From Flammeovirgaceae bacterium UBA2371 (GTDB lineage: Bacteria > Bacteroidota > Bacteroidia > Cytophagales > Cyclobacteriaceae), in assembly GCA_002345965.1 (NCBI GenBank), contig DDTF01000034.1:1-64000 (forward strand): a stretch of 64,000 nt of DNA, written 5' to 3'. The notes under the pieces are model-generated. The model saw only the letters and a list, made by a program, of their open reading frames with translations. It was not told the DNA's origin and did not search any database. Position 1 is the stretch's first letter. Each line of letters starts with the position of its first letter. Both the position numbers and the translations under genes were made by a program. This document shows, piece by piece, positions 1 through 9,405 of the stretch.

Positions 1-2338
1 AGATCATTTCAAGTTGCGCTGCAGTAAAGCCAAAATCGGGTAGGGTTGCTTTTGCCAACAAACAACCCTCTGCTTCGTGGCCTTTGTAAGTCTTGATAAA
101 ACCAGCATCATGGTACAGCGCTGCAATTCGCAACAAACGGGTTTCTTCCTCATTGATTTTTTCAGTCTCAGCAATTCTGAGTGCTGATGTAAGTACATCA
201 TGTATGTGATCCATGTTGTGATACGTAAGTTGTGCGGGCATATCGGCTTTGAGTTTTTCGCTGATGAAATGCTCTGCACCCGAATAATCGGCAGCACTGC
301 CTTTGGGGCTACTTGCTCTTTTGAGCATGGATAGTAGTGGATCAACAGAAAGCCAGATCAAATCAATGTCGTTTGATGCGTGAGCCTTCTTGATGGCATC
401 GTTGGCCTGACTGATATCCTGCCGGGAGCAATACACATGAGATAAATAGAAGTTGACTCCTTTTTCGTTTTTAGCACTGCGCTGAATGAGTTCATTCAAC
501 AATTGATCAGATTTATCTCTCTCGTTCAAGTGCCAATGGGCTATTGACAGGTAAGCGATCATTGAAGGGTGTCTTGTGTTTGAATCTTCAAGTCCAGCTT
601 CAAGCACTTCTTTGGCCTTTTCAAAGTTGCCCATGGTTACATAGATTCGACCAAGATGGTCGGAAAATCGAATCACTTTTGGAAATAGTTTCATTCCCTC
701 CTCGAACATGGATGCCGCTTCATTGTATTTTTGGGAGAGATAAAGATAAATTCCCTGATAATTGAAATAGGCTACACTGTGTGGTTCAATCAACTTGGCT
801 GCTTTGATTACTTCGTTGGCCTCTGGCAATCTACCCGTCATGCACAGCAAGTAGCTATAGGTATACAGTACATTCGCATTATTGGGACTGAGATCCTTTG
901 CTTTAAGCAGTAGTTCCTCTGTTTTTGCAAAATCTTTATTGATGAAGAATTCAACAAAGGCTTTGGTAAGGTAGTCATTGTCTGAGGCGCCACGTTTCCA
1001 GGCTTCATCAAGATACTGACTGATCAGCGGGAAAGCTTCGGTGGGAGAAAGGTCGCCATTCCAGGACATGCGGGCAGAATAAGAACTTGCCAGGTAGGAG
1101 TAGGCTTGCTTGAATTCAGGATCAAGCGCAAGGGCTTTTTTAAAGTAGTCGGACGCAATTTGGTACCCTTCTACATTCCACTGGTTAAAGGCATATCGAC
1201 CCTTCAGGAACAAATCATATGCTTCTAAATTTTGCGTGGGTTTCTGATGGGATTTATCGGCAGGACTGATAGAAGACTTGAGTTGTTGTGCAACTACCTC
1301 TGCCACTTTATCCTGGATACTGAAGATGTCATCCATACTTTCCAAAAATACTTTTGACCAGATGGGGTCATCCTTTTTGGCATCGATCAGTTGTACGTTG
1401 ATTCTTACTTTGTTATTATGTGATTGGGCACTCCCTTCCAAGATATACTTGACTCCCAACTCTGCCGCAATTTCAGGAGCCAGTTTATCTGTCTTCTTAT
1501 ATTTCATAACCGAAGTTCTTGAAATCACTTTGAGTTCGCGGACACCAGCCAGTTGCATCAAGATATTTTCTGTCATGCCATCCGCGAAGTATTCTTGTGA
1601 GCTATCCTGAGCAAGGCTAACAAAGGGAAGTACCGCGATGGACTTCTCGTTGGTTTCATCAGATTTTGGAGAGGTTTTAGATTTGAGGTAGGTACTGTCT
1701 TCATCCCCAATTGGTATTCCTGAATAACCAGACTTGTCAGGGGACTGTATACCCTGGATAATTTCTTTTAACGCATTGGCCGTTTTATTTAGTTGGTCAC
1801 GATAGGACAACCGACCGATGTTGTCTTCACGTTTATCTTCTTTTCGCAAGGCCCTGTTTACACCTGGAGATCGGTAGGTAAACTCAATGTATCTGAATTT
1901 AGCCTGTAATTCTGCCTCAATCAGGTTGATGTCTTCCAGATTGAGATCATGAATGGTAATAGGGAGAATACGGCTGGCTACATTGCCGTTGCCGAGGCGA
2001 ATATCTCTGCCTATCGTGTCTTTCTGTGCTATCCTATTAAAAGCACAAAACTCGTGTTGCCATGCGTAACTCTTGGTATCACAATAGGTTTGCGATACAA
2101 CAGGAATAAGAATGAGTGATTTGAGTTTGTTACTTAAACTTTGATCTACACTGTGATTTTCAAGAAGTCCATCGTAGGGATTTTCATCGAAATAGATAGA
2201 GATGGGTTCTTTAAATGTACCTTCCAGTTCTTCTTTGAGTGCATGAACGAATTGGGTCACCCATTTTTCAGATCGGTTGTCCTTATGACGGTAAGAAATG
2301 AAAATGTCGTACTCGTAATCAGGATGTAGCGAAGGCAT
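1..2338 (-). CDS. TIR / TolB-like / TPR / HD-domain protein (3' end cut by window)
   Basis: Multidomain, probably cytoplasmic signalling protein; about 779 codons are visible and the C-terminus lies outside the window. Read from the ATG at 2338 (protein begins MPSLHPDYEYDIFISYRHKD). Residues ~8-150 form a TIR domain: the DIFISYRHKD strand, and Glu96 in YAWQHEF at the position of the NADase glutamate. Residues ~230-355 resemble the TolB/FlgO-like domain found beside class III cyclases (KSIAVLPFVSL, YFADGMTENI, YILEGSAQ). Residues ~370-680 are TPR-like helical repeats. From ~residue 700 an HD phosphohydrolase domain follows, with YHNMDHIHDV (His707) and the HD pair in LYHDAGF. No signal peptide or membrane segment is seen. 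TIR domains may cleave NAD or act as scaffolds, and HD domains hydrolyse phosphoesters; the substrate here is unknown. The gene is divergent from the kinase-cyclase cluster. Confidence 0.85.
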   Translation of the reverse strand, partial: MPSLHPDYEYDIFISYRHKDNRSEKWVTQFVHALKEELEGTFKEPISIYFDENPYDGLLENHSVDQSLSNKLKSLILIPVVSQTYCDTKSYAWQHEFCAFNRIAQKDTIGRDIRLGNGNVASRILPITIHDLNLEDINLIEAELQAKFRYIEFTYRSPGVNRALRKEDKREDNIGRLSYRDQLNKTANALKEIIQGIQSPDKSGYSGIPIGDEDSTYLKSKTSPKSDETNEKSIAVLPFVSLAQDSSQEYFADGMTENILMQLAGVRELKVISRTSVMKYKKTDKLAPEIAAELGVKYILEGSAQSHNNKVRINVQLIDAKKDDPIWSKVFLESMDDIFSIQDKVAEVVAQQLKSSISPADKSHQKPTQNLEAYDLFLKGRYAFNQWNVEGYQIASDYFKKALALDPEFKQAYSYLASSYSARMSWNGDLSPTEAFPLISQYLDEAWKRGASDNDYLTKAFVEFFINKDFAKTEELLLKAKDLSPNNANVLYTYSYLLCMTGRLPEANEVIKAAKLIEPHSVAYFNYQGIYLYLSQKYNEAASMFEEGMKLFPKVIRFSDHLGRIYVTMGNFEKAKEVLEAGLEDSNTRHPSMIAYLSIAHWHLNERDKSDQLLNELIQRSAKNEKGVNFYLSHVYCSRQDISQANDAIKKAHASNDIDLIWLSVDPLLSMLKRASSPKGSAADYSGAEHFISEKLKADMPAQLTYHNMDHIHDVLTSALRIAETEKINEEETRLLRIAALYHDAGFIKTYKGHEAEGCLLAKATLPDFGFTAAQLEMI

Positions 2339-2469
2339 CCTTAAATATACCTATTTTACTCAAAAACCCACATTTTAAGCTTTAAACGGAGAATATTTCA
2401 GCTCTTATTTTCCTGTAAAGTGCTAACTGGTGGCTAACAACTTAAAAGAGATCATAAGCTTTTGGTAAA

Positions 2470-2874
2470 TCAATTTCGAGTTGCCAACCAGTCTAACGCT
2501 TGTGTTCGATTGGTAAAATAATTCATTTTCATTTCTACCTCTTCAAGGATCAGGTCGGCTAAATTATCAAGTTGGGACTCTACCCTATTTTCAACCAGAA
2601 TGGCATAGCGCTTCACACCATTTTCCATGATCTCGGGAATGAATTCATTATTGATCCAGCGTTGAATGGTGTCATTGTGCCGGAATGGGTAATTCCTTGC
2701 ATCGATAAGCACATTGGTAATACTGTGAAGCATTACATGCTTCAGAACATGTGAGATTTCCTCTATAACATCTTCTTCACCAAGCTGTTTGGCTTCTTTG
2801 AGCCAGGTGGCTTCAAGTAGTTTTTTTTCTTTGTCAAGTACGATGGTGGAGTAAGGACTTGAATATACAGTCAT
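2470..2874 (-). CDS. Small STAS-like protein of unknown function
   Basis: 134 residues, no signal peptide and no membrane segment, so cytoplasmic. The pattern of a hydrophobic strand ending in VLIDARN (~55-61), then an amphipathic helix and a second strand KRYAILVEN, resembles the STAS/SpoIIAA-like fold common in Bacteroidota proteins of this size. The conserved Ser/Thr phosphorylation site of true anti-sigma antagonists is not obvious. It lies 131 bp upstream of the TIR-HD gene on the same strand and is divergent from the kinase cluster, so it could belong to either regulatory context. Function not assigned; the family call is by fold pattern only. Confidence 0.6.
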   Translation of the reverse strand: MTVYSSPYSTIVLDKEKKLLEATWLKEAKQLGEEDVIEEISHVLKHVMLHSITNVLIDARNYPFRHNDTIQRWINNEFIPEIMENGVKRYAILVENRVESQLDNLADLILEEVEMKMNYFTNRTQALDWLATRN

Positions 2875-2982
2875 TGTGTATTAAGTAGTGAAGTAGTATG
2901 GCGTCATTCAAAAATAGCAAAATAATGCCACCTATTTAGTTTCATTTGATGGTGATAAATAGCTCAACAAATTAAGTCTTTA

Positions 2983-2994
2983 AGCCAATTGGCT
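2983..2994. promoter_or_regulatory. 12-bp perfect palindrome in divergent intergenic region
   Basis: AGCCAATTGGCT reads identically on both strands and is followed directly by TATATTTA, a near match to the Bacteroidota -7 box. It lies between the minus-strand STAS-like gene and the plus-strand kinase cluster, just before the kinase remnant. A role as an operator is an inference; a 12-bp palindrome can also occur by chance. Confidence 0.25.
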
Positions 2995-3003
2995 ATATTT
3001 AGG

Positions 3004-3105
3004 GAACAAGAAGAGCAGATTTATGATATTGTGAAAGCGCATGGTGGGGATTTGATTGTAGAGAGCAAAATTGGTGCAGGTCTCAAATTAAAGTGCATTT
3101 TATAG
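3004..3105 (+). pseudogene. Remnant of a histidine-kinase C-terminus
   Basis: An in-frame stretch ending in TAG at 3103-3105 encodes YDIVKAHGGDLIVES followed by KIGAGLKLKCIL. This matches the last ~28 residues of the ATPase domain of the three downstream kinases (YDIVKTHGGELRVET and YDIVKSHGGDLKVET). At DNA level the first ~27 bases are almost identical to the end of the next kinase gene. The similarity starts abruptly at the YDIVK motif, and the upstream codons show no G-box or N-box, so the rest of the gene is missing. It ends 14 bp before the start of the first intact kinase. Most likely the relic of a deleted or recombined tandem copy. Confidence 0.75.
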
Positions 3106-3119
3106 AATCGAAGTAGACT

Positions 3120-5246
3120 ATGAAACAACTTACTTTTCTGCTTTCATTAATTTTTATTTTCAATGTTGGCCATGCGCAGGATGATATAGTTGTGCTCTCT
3201 CAGGATAGTTTTCAATCACGCCAACGAATTTTTCTTGCCCCACTTGATGAATGGGTATTCCAACAAGGTCACGACTTGGCCTGGGCTACCCCCGAATTGG
3301 ATGTGTCAAATTGGAAGAAGTTAAATCCTACCGAGATTAATGCCGAAATGGAGGACGCTTCAGGTCGTATCGAAGGCTGGTTTAGAATTAAAATAAAATT
3401 AGATCAATCGTTTAATAATATTCCGTTGGCCATCGATCGTGATCTCTGGGCGGCAACCGATGTATATATCGATGGTGAGTTGGTTCATTCATTTGGTGAT
3501 ACTGGTAATTCTTACCGTGCATTTAACCCGATACTTAAATATCCTGTTCCGGTTGAACTCATCCCTGGTAAAGAGCATTTGATCGCCATCCATTTTGTAG
3601 ATTATGAAACAACGTTTACCCAGCGAGAAATCAGGTTGAAGCCACAGAACCTTCAACGATTTATTAACCTTGCGGGGCCTGAATACACCGAGCGGGTTAC
3701 GCGGGACATTAAGCTCACTCACATTTATGTAACCATCTGTATATCCATTTCTTTTTTGTTATTTTTTCTGTTTTGGCTACTGGTATTTTTAAATCCAGGA
3801 CAAAAGATTTTCTTGCTCTTTGCACGGTATACCAGCTTTGTGTTAATAGGGGCGCTGTTCATTTTCGGGAATACCTTTTTTGAAATTTCCTATACCCTTG
3901 AGAAAGTTCGCTTTATTGTCATGGTTACCAGTCAGGCGGTGATGACGATTTTTGGCCTTTTTATTTTGGAATGGGTACTCACGCAAAAAATATCACGCAA
4001 TTCCTGGATTATTCTGGTTGTCATATTGGTCACTAATTTATTAGCCCATGTGTTTTCCATTTCCTTTCCATTTGGGATCGCGTTTACAGGGATGCTGGTA
4101 TACTTTGGGCGGATTGTTTTCAAGCACCGGAAAAATATTCGTGGCGCACAATGGACGATCGTGGCCGGGATTGTTTTCCCCACGCTGGCCATTATTGGAT
4201 ATATTACTTTGCACAAGTACTCACTTGATCTTTTTAATGAATACGACAAATTAATCCTGTCGATGACCATTCTCAGTCCTCCATTTTTTTTAATGGCCTA
4301 CATTTCTGTCCGATTCAAGGAAATATTAAAAGAGGTAAAAGATGAAGCTCAAAAAGTGCTTCAAGTTACTGAAGAGAAAAAAGAGATTTTATCGAATCAA
4401 AATATCATGCTTGAAAAGCAGGTAAATGAAAGAACACAGGAGTTAAAGCAATCTTTGGATACGCTAAAATCTACCCAGTCTCAACTCATCCAATCAGAAA
4501 AAATGGCATCATTGGGAGAGCTCACTGCAGGTATTGCACATGAAATCCAAAACCCATTGAACTTTGTGAATAATTTCAGTGAAGTCAGTACCGAGTTGGT
4601 GGATGAAATGAAAAGCGAAATCGATGCCGGTAACAATGAAGAAGCAAAAGAGATCGCTGCTGATTTAAAAGAGAATCTTCAGAAGATTAATCATCATGGT
4701 AAACGTGCGGGGGATATTGTAAAAGGCATGTTGCAACACAGCCGTAGTAGCAGTGGACAAAAAGAATTGACAGACATTAATGCGTTGGCAGATGAGTATT
4801 TAAGACTGGCCTACCATGGTTTGCGTGCAAAAGACAAATCTTTTAATGCAGTCATGAAGACGGAGTTTGATGAGACAATCGAAAAAGTGAATGTAATCCC
4901 TCAGGATATAGGGCGTGTGATGCTGAATTTGATTACCAATGCGTTTTACGCTGTCAATGACAAAAAGAAAAGTACTTTGGAGGGTTATGAACCAGTTGTT
5001 ACAGTTTCAACCAGGAAGACAGAGGAAGGAATTGAAGTCGCTGTCAAAGACAATGGCAATGGTATTCCAGGACACATCAAAGAAAAAATATTTCAACCTT
5101 TCTTCACCACCAAGCCAACAGGACAAGGTACTGGATTAGGGTTGAGTTTGAGTTATGATATTGTGAAAACGCATGGGGGAGAGTTAAGGGTTGAGACCAA
5201 AGCAGGGGAAGAAACGAAATTTAGTTTTATATTAAGGGTCTCCTAA
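3120..5246 (+). CDS. Sensor histidine kinase with 7TMR-DISM sensor
   Basis: 708 residues. Signal peptide at 1-19 (ends VGHAQ), then a periplasmic jelly-roll-like 7TMR-DISM domain (~35-190, motifs GWFRIKIKLD and DVYIDGELVHSFGD), then seven hydrophobic segments (~200-400). A coiled coil (~405-460) leads to a HisKA domain with phospho-acceptor His474 in GIAHEIQNPLNF, and an HATPase domain with N-box (VMLNLITNAFYAV), DNGNGIPG and GTGLGLSLSYDIV. DISM sensors in other bacteria bind carbohydrates or small ligands; this ligand is unknown. There is no receiver domain, so the phosphate must pass to a separate protein, plausibly one of the receivers encoded ~8 kb downstream. The kinase core is closely similar to the next two genes, which indicates tandem duplication with sensor swapping. 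Confidence 0.93.
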   Translation: MKQLTFLLSLIFIFNVGHAQDDIVVLSQDSFQSRQRIFLAPLDEWVFQQGHDLAWATPELDVSNWKKLNPTEINAEMEDASGRIEGWFRIKIKLDQSFNNIPLAIDRDLWAATDVYIDGELVHSFGDTGNSYRAFNPILKYPVPVELIPGKEHLIAIHFVDYETTFTQREIRLKPQNLQRFINLAGPEYTERVTRDIKLTHIYVTICISISFLLFFLFWLLVFLNPGQKIFLLFARYTSFVLIGALFIFGNTFFEISYTLEKVRFIVMVTSQAVMTIFGLFILEWVLTQKISRNSWIILVVILVTNLLAHVFSISFPFGIAFTGMLVYFGRIVFKHRKNIRGAQWTIVAGIVFPTLAIIGYITLHKYSLDLFNEYDKLILSMTILSPPFFLMAYISVRFKEILKEVKDEAQKVLQVTEEKKEILSNQNIMLEKQVNERTQELKQSLDTLKSTQSQLIQSEKMASLGELTAGIAHEIQNPLNFVNNFSEVSTELVDEMKSEIDAGNNEEAKEIAADLKENLQKINHHGKRAGDIVKGMLQHSRSSSGQKELTDINALADEYLRLAYHGLRAKDKSFNAVMKTEFDETIEKVNVIPQDIGRVMLNLITNAFYAVNDKKKSTLEGYEPVVTVSTRKTEEGIEVAVKDNGNGIPGHIKEKIFQPFFTTKPTGQGTGLGLSLSYDIVKTHGGELRVETKAGEETKFSFILRVS

Positions 5247-5319
5247 TGAATTTATCACTATCCATCCGACCTTATATATCCCTAACTACAGGCTATCACG
5301 CTTTAAATAAAGCCGAGAC

Positions 5320-8300
5320 ATGATAACTGAAAAAGACTCAAGAACATCACGTTCATTTTTGACACTTACTTTGACAAGGAAGTTTTATAGGTCTGCGGTG
5401 CTGGTATTTTGGATTGCATTGACAGGCAATCAATTGGTTGCCCAAGTGGAGCAGGCAGCTCCAAAGGCCAAGCTCTCCACCAGCGAAGCACCCTCTTTGC
5501 GCTTCGAGCACTTGAGCATTGAAGATGGCCTTGCGCAGTCCACCGGAAATACCATCATGCAGGATAAACAAGGCTATATATGGATTGCCACACAAGGTGG
5601 ACTGCACCGCTATGATGGGTATGAGTTTAAAATATTCAGTTCTGTACCCTTTGATACTACTAGTCTATCGGATAGTTGGGTCTGGGGCACCAGCGAAGCT
5701 AGCAACGGGGACATATGGGTGGCAACTGACGGTGGAGGGTTAAACCGATTGGATCCCTTGACAGGAGTTGCTCTGCATTATCGTCATGATCCGAATGATT
5801 CGACCAGTATTTCCGGTGACAGAGTGTTCTATCCGTTGGAGGCAAGCAATGGTGATCTGTGGGTGAGTACTTTTAGTCAGGGTCTTAATCGAATGCGAGC
5901 TGGAGAAGATGGCAAATTTACCCGTTACCGTCATAACCCTAAAGATCCAAACTCAATCACTTCTGACAACCTATTCTGGCTAAGCGAAGACAGTGATGGC
6001 AAAATCTGGGCGGGATCTGCAAATGGAATTAGTCGAATTGACCCCCAGACTGAAACGATTACAAGATATCTATTTGACCCAGATGCTAATGAAAGGTATG
6101 GTGTCCCTCAAAATGTACTTGGGCAATACTTGCCTTCCGGAAACCAGGGAATCTTATGGCTTGCGACTGGCAATGGCCTCGTAAGACTGAATAGTAAAAC
6201 AAACGAACATAAACGGTTTTTAATTGAACCCAACAAGGATGGAGTTAATCCCTTGAATTTCATTCATGAAGTGAAGCCAGACCCTGCTGATCCCAGTGTA
6301 CTGTGGGTGGGTGGACCAGGTACCGGCATAGCCCGATTCGACATACAGACAGAGCAGTTTACAAGCTATCGCAATGACCCGCGGGACCAGCATAGCCTGC
6401 GAGACAATCAAGCAGTATCACTTTTGCTTGATCGCACTGGAAAGATGTGGGTGGGAACAGCCACTGAGGGAGTCAATGCATTCAATCCGGGCGCAGTAAA
6501 CTTTAGAAATATAAAAAATATCCCTGACGATCCTTCCAGCCTCGCACCTGGCGTAGTATGGGGTGTGTACGAAGATAGTCAAGGTAGTCTTTGGGTAGGC
6601 ACGGATGTTGGATCCGCTGGCCACTTTCTTACACAATTTGATGCTGCAACCAGAAAGGTGACAAGACATCAACACAATCCCAATAATCAAAACACATTAC
6701 TTCCTGGAAGCCTGAGGGTATTTGCTGAAGACGCAGATGGACGGTTCTGGGTGGCCGGAGGAGTTGGTCTAAACCTTTTTGACCGCAAAACAGGTAAGGT
6801 GACGCGCTTCAGGCGGGAACGAAAGGAAGAAAATCGAGGTCGTAATTCCATCTTTGCTTTGGTTCCAGTTGCCAATGATAAAAGTAACCTATGGGTTGGG
6901 AGTGTTGGTGGTCTTGATCGTTTCAATACACGAACGGGAATTTTCACCCGCATTCCACTTTCACAAGACAGTAGTGAATTGGAACCAGGTGTACTAAGTA
7001 TTTCGCAAGATCCTCAAGGAGCCCTGTGGTTGGGTACTAATAAAGGATTGTTCCATCTTGACTTATCCGGGAAAGTTACACTAGCGTCTGCCTATGATCC
7101 ACGAGATAAGACCAAGATCAGCGATAATTCTATTCACAGCATCGTTGAACGTAAATCAGAACCTGGCATATTATGGCTAGGCCTTACCAATGGAGGCGGA
7201 TTAAATCGATATGACACTAAAACAGGTTTGGCCACCCACATTACCATGAAGGATGGCCTTCCTAGCAATACAATTTATGGCATCCTCGAAGATGAAAAGG
7301 GTACGCTTTGGATGAGTACGAATGGCGGGATTAGCAACTATGATCCGGACACCAAACAGTTTAGAAATTATGGCCTTGATGATGGCTTGATGGCACTGGA
7401 ATATGATCAGAATGCTTATATGAAAGGTGCCAGTGGTGTAATGTATTTCGGCAGTGGGCTGGGAGTTACTGCCTTTGAACCCAAATATCTAAGTACGAAC
7501 TCTATACCACCTCAGGTAGTCATATCAGATTTTAGACTATTTAATAAATCCATAGGAGGAGGTGTGGATTCTCCTTTAAAATTGGCACTGTCACGGCATA
7601 AAAAGATCAAGCTTAGCCATAATCAGAATGAGATCAGTGTCGCCTTTGTGGCACTTCATTTTGCGAATCCGGCTAAAAATAAATACAGCTATCAACTGGA
7701 GGGTTTCGATGACGAATGGGTTGAGGCTGGGAGCCAGCGCTCGGCAAGTTACACCAATCTGCCTCCCGGGAATTATACCTTCCATGTGAAAGCGGCAAAT
7801 GCTGATGGTGTTTGGAACGAAAAAGGGGCATCCATTCAATTCACCATAATGCCACCGTGGTATAGAACGTGGTGGGCCTATTTATTATTTATTGCGCTGT
7901 TTGCTGGGGGTGTTTTTGGTGTAGATCGAGTACAGAGGCATCTTCTTTCCAGAAAAGAGCACGAACGAGCTGCATTGCGGGAGGCGGAACTCCGTGCAGA
8001 AGCAGAAAACAAACGCAGGGCCGATACCGAAGAGTTAAGTAAAATCGGGCGGGCCATTACCTCGAGCCTTTCTATCGATAAAATTATTGAAACAGTTTAC
8101 GAAAATGTAAACGCACTGATGGATGCTTCCGTTTTTGGGGTCGGGATTTACAACAAAGGAAAAAACCGACTCGATTTTCCTTCTACCAAAGAAGAAGGAG
8201 TGATGTTGCCTCCTTACTCCAATCATTTGGATGAAGAGCACTGGCTTTCGATCTGGTGTTTCAAAAACAAAAAAGAAATTGTAATCTCAGACTTTGAGAA

Positions 8301-9324
8301 AGAATACAATAAATACTTATCTTCCTACAGTCAACCCATCGCAGGTAAAACCCCCAATTCAATTGTTTACATTCCCTTAATGATTCAAGACAGGGTGATA
8401 GGGGTTATCACCACTCAGAGTTTCCAAAAAGCTGCCTACTCGGAGTACCACGTAAACCTGTTGAGGAACCTGGCCAATTATGCAGCCATTGCATTAGACA
8501 ATGCCTCTGCCTACAGAAAATTGGATGCTACGCTGAGTGAACTTCAGTCTACGCAGCAGCAGCTTGTACAGTCAGAGAAAATGGCAAGTCTGGGTGAACT
8601 CACAGCAGGCATTGCACACGAAATTCAGAATCCACTCAATTTTGTAAATAATTTTTCAGAGGTAAACAAAGAGTTGATTGCTGAGATGCTGGAAGAAATA
8701 AAGCAGGGCAACTACCAGGAAGCCGAAAAGATTGCCGCTGATGTGAGCGATAATCAGGAAAAAATCAATCATCATGGCAAGCGTGCAGATGGAATAGTGA
8801 AGGGGATGCTTCAACACAGTCGTGCAAGTAGCGGAACAAAAGAGCCAACGGACATGAATGCACTCTGTGATGAGTATTTGAGGTTAGCCTATCATGGCCT
8901 CCGGGCTAAAGACAAATCGTTCAATGCCAAATTTGAAACGGACTTTGATGCAGGTATTGGCAAGGTGAATGTCATTCCACAGGATATTGGAAGGGTGGTT
9001 TTAAATTTGATCACTAACGCTTTTTATGCGGTAACTGATAAGAAGAAACATACTGTTGATGGATATGCGCCCACTGTAATAGTAAGCACTAAGAAAAAAC
9101 CAACTCAAATTGAGATTAGGGTGAAAGACAACGGTGAAGGAGTTCCTGAAAAAGTGCTGGACAAAATATTCCAACCTTTCTTCACCACCAAGCCCACAGG
9201 CCAGGGCACTGGATTAGGGTTGAGTATGAGTTATGACATTGTGAAATCCCATGGTGGGGACTTGAAGGTGGAGACGAAGGAGGGGGAGGGGAGTGCATTT
9301 ATTATTCAACTACCAATTGGATGA
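5320..9324 (+). CDS. Two-component propeller histidine kinase with GAF domain
   Basis: 1334 residues. N-terminal signal sequence (~20-42, ends NQLVAQ), then about 13 two-component propeller repeats of the form (I/L)W(V/I)(G/A)T..GL.R(Y/F)D (~60-740), a Y_Y_Y domain (~770-845, YSYQLEGFDDEWVEAG), one membrane helix (~848-868), a GAF domain (~905-1065), a short coiled coil, and HisKA with His1100 in GIAHEIQNPLNF. The ATPase domain ends with DNGEGVPE and GTGLGLSMSYDIV. It resembles Bacteroides hybrid two-component systems that sense glycans through the propeller, but it has no receiver or DNA-binding domain. It has an extra cytoplasmic GAF input not present in its two paralogues. Only 3 bases separate its stop from a possible GTG start of the next gene. 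Confidence 0.94.
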   Translation: MITEKDSRTSRSFLTLTLTRKFYRSAVLVFWIALTGNQLVAQVEQAAPKAKLSTSEAPSLRFEHLSIEDGLAQSTGNTIMQDKQGYIWIATQGGLHRYDGYEFKIFSSVPFDTTSLSDSWVWGTSEASNGDIWVATDGGGLNRLDPLTGVALHYRHDPNDSTSISGDRVFYPLEASNGDLWVSTFSQGLNRMRAGEDGKFTRYRHNPKDPNSITSDNLFWLSEDSDGKIWAGSANGISRIDPQTETITRYLFDPDANERYGVPQNVLGQYLPSGNQGILWLATGNGLVRLNSKTNEHKRFLIEPNKDGVNPLNFIHEVKPDPADPSVLWVGGPGTGIARFDIQTEQFTSYRNDPRDQHSLRDNQAVSLLLDRTGKMWVGTATEGVNAFNPGAVNFRNIKNIPDDPSSLAPGVVWGVYEDSQGSLWVGTDVGSAGHFLTQFDAATRKVTRHQHNPNNQNTLLPGSLRVFAEDADGRFWVAGGVGLNLFDRKTGKVTRFRRERKEENRGRNSIFALVPVANDKSNLWVGSVGGLDRFNTRTGIFTRIPLSQDSSELEPGVLSISQDPQGALWLGTNKGLFHLDLSGKVTLASAYDPRDKTKISDNSIHSIVERKSEPGILWLGLTNGGGLNRYDTKTGLATHITMKDGLPSNTIYGILEDEKGTLWMSTNGGISNYDPDTKQFRNYGLDDGLMALEYDQNAYMKGASGVMYFGSGLGVTAFEPKYLSTNSIPPQVVISDFRLFNKSIGGGVDSPLKLALSRHKKIKLSHNQNEISVAFVALHFANPAKNKYSYQLEGFDDEWVEAGSQRSASYTNLPPGNYTFHVKAANADGVWNEKGASIQFTIMPPWYRTWWAYLLFIALFAGGVFGVDRVQRHLLSRKEHERAALREAELRAEAENKRRADTEELSKIGRAITSSLSIDKIIETVYENVNALMDASVFGVGIYNKGKNRLDFPSTKEEGVMLPPYSNHLDEEHWLSIWCFKNKKEIVISDFEKEYNKYLSSYSQPIAGKTPNSIVYIPLMIQDRVIGVITTQSFQKAAYSEYHVNLLRNLANYAAIALDNASAYRKLDATLSELQSTQQQLVQSEKMASLGELTAGIAHEIQNPLNFVNNFSEVNKELIAEMLEEIKQGNYQEAEKIAADVSDNQEKINHHGKRADGIVKGMLQHSRASSGTKEPTDMNALCDEYLRLAYHGLRAKDKSFNAKFETDFDAGIGKVNVIPQDIGRVVLNLITNAFYAVTDKKKHTVDGYAPTVIVSTKKKPTQIEIRVKDNGEGVPEKVLDKIFQPFFTTKPTGQGTGLGLSMSYDIVKSHGGDLKVETKEGEGSAFIIQLPIG

Positions 9325-9405
9325 AACGTGAATAAAGCGGCTGCACTGATAGGATTAATGGGATTATTGGTCTTTGTAAAATGCATGAATAGATTATATT
9401 TACAG

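Noticed and set aside
1..2338. Thoeris-type antiphage system
   Set aside because: The TIR protein lacks a ThsA-like neighbour in the window, and the TolB/TPR/HD architecture differs from ThsB.
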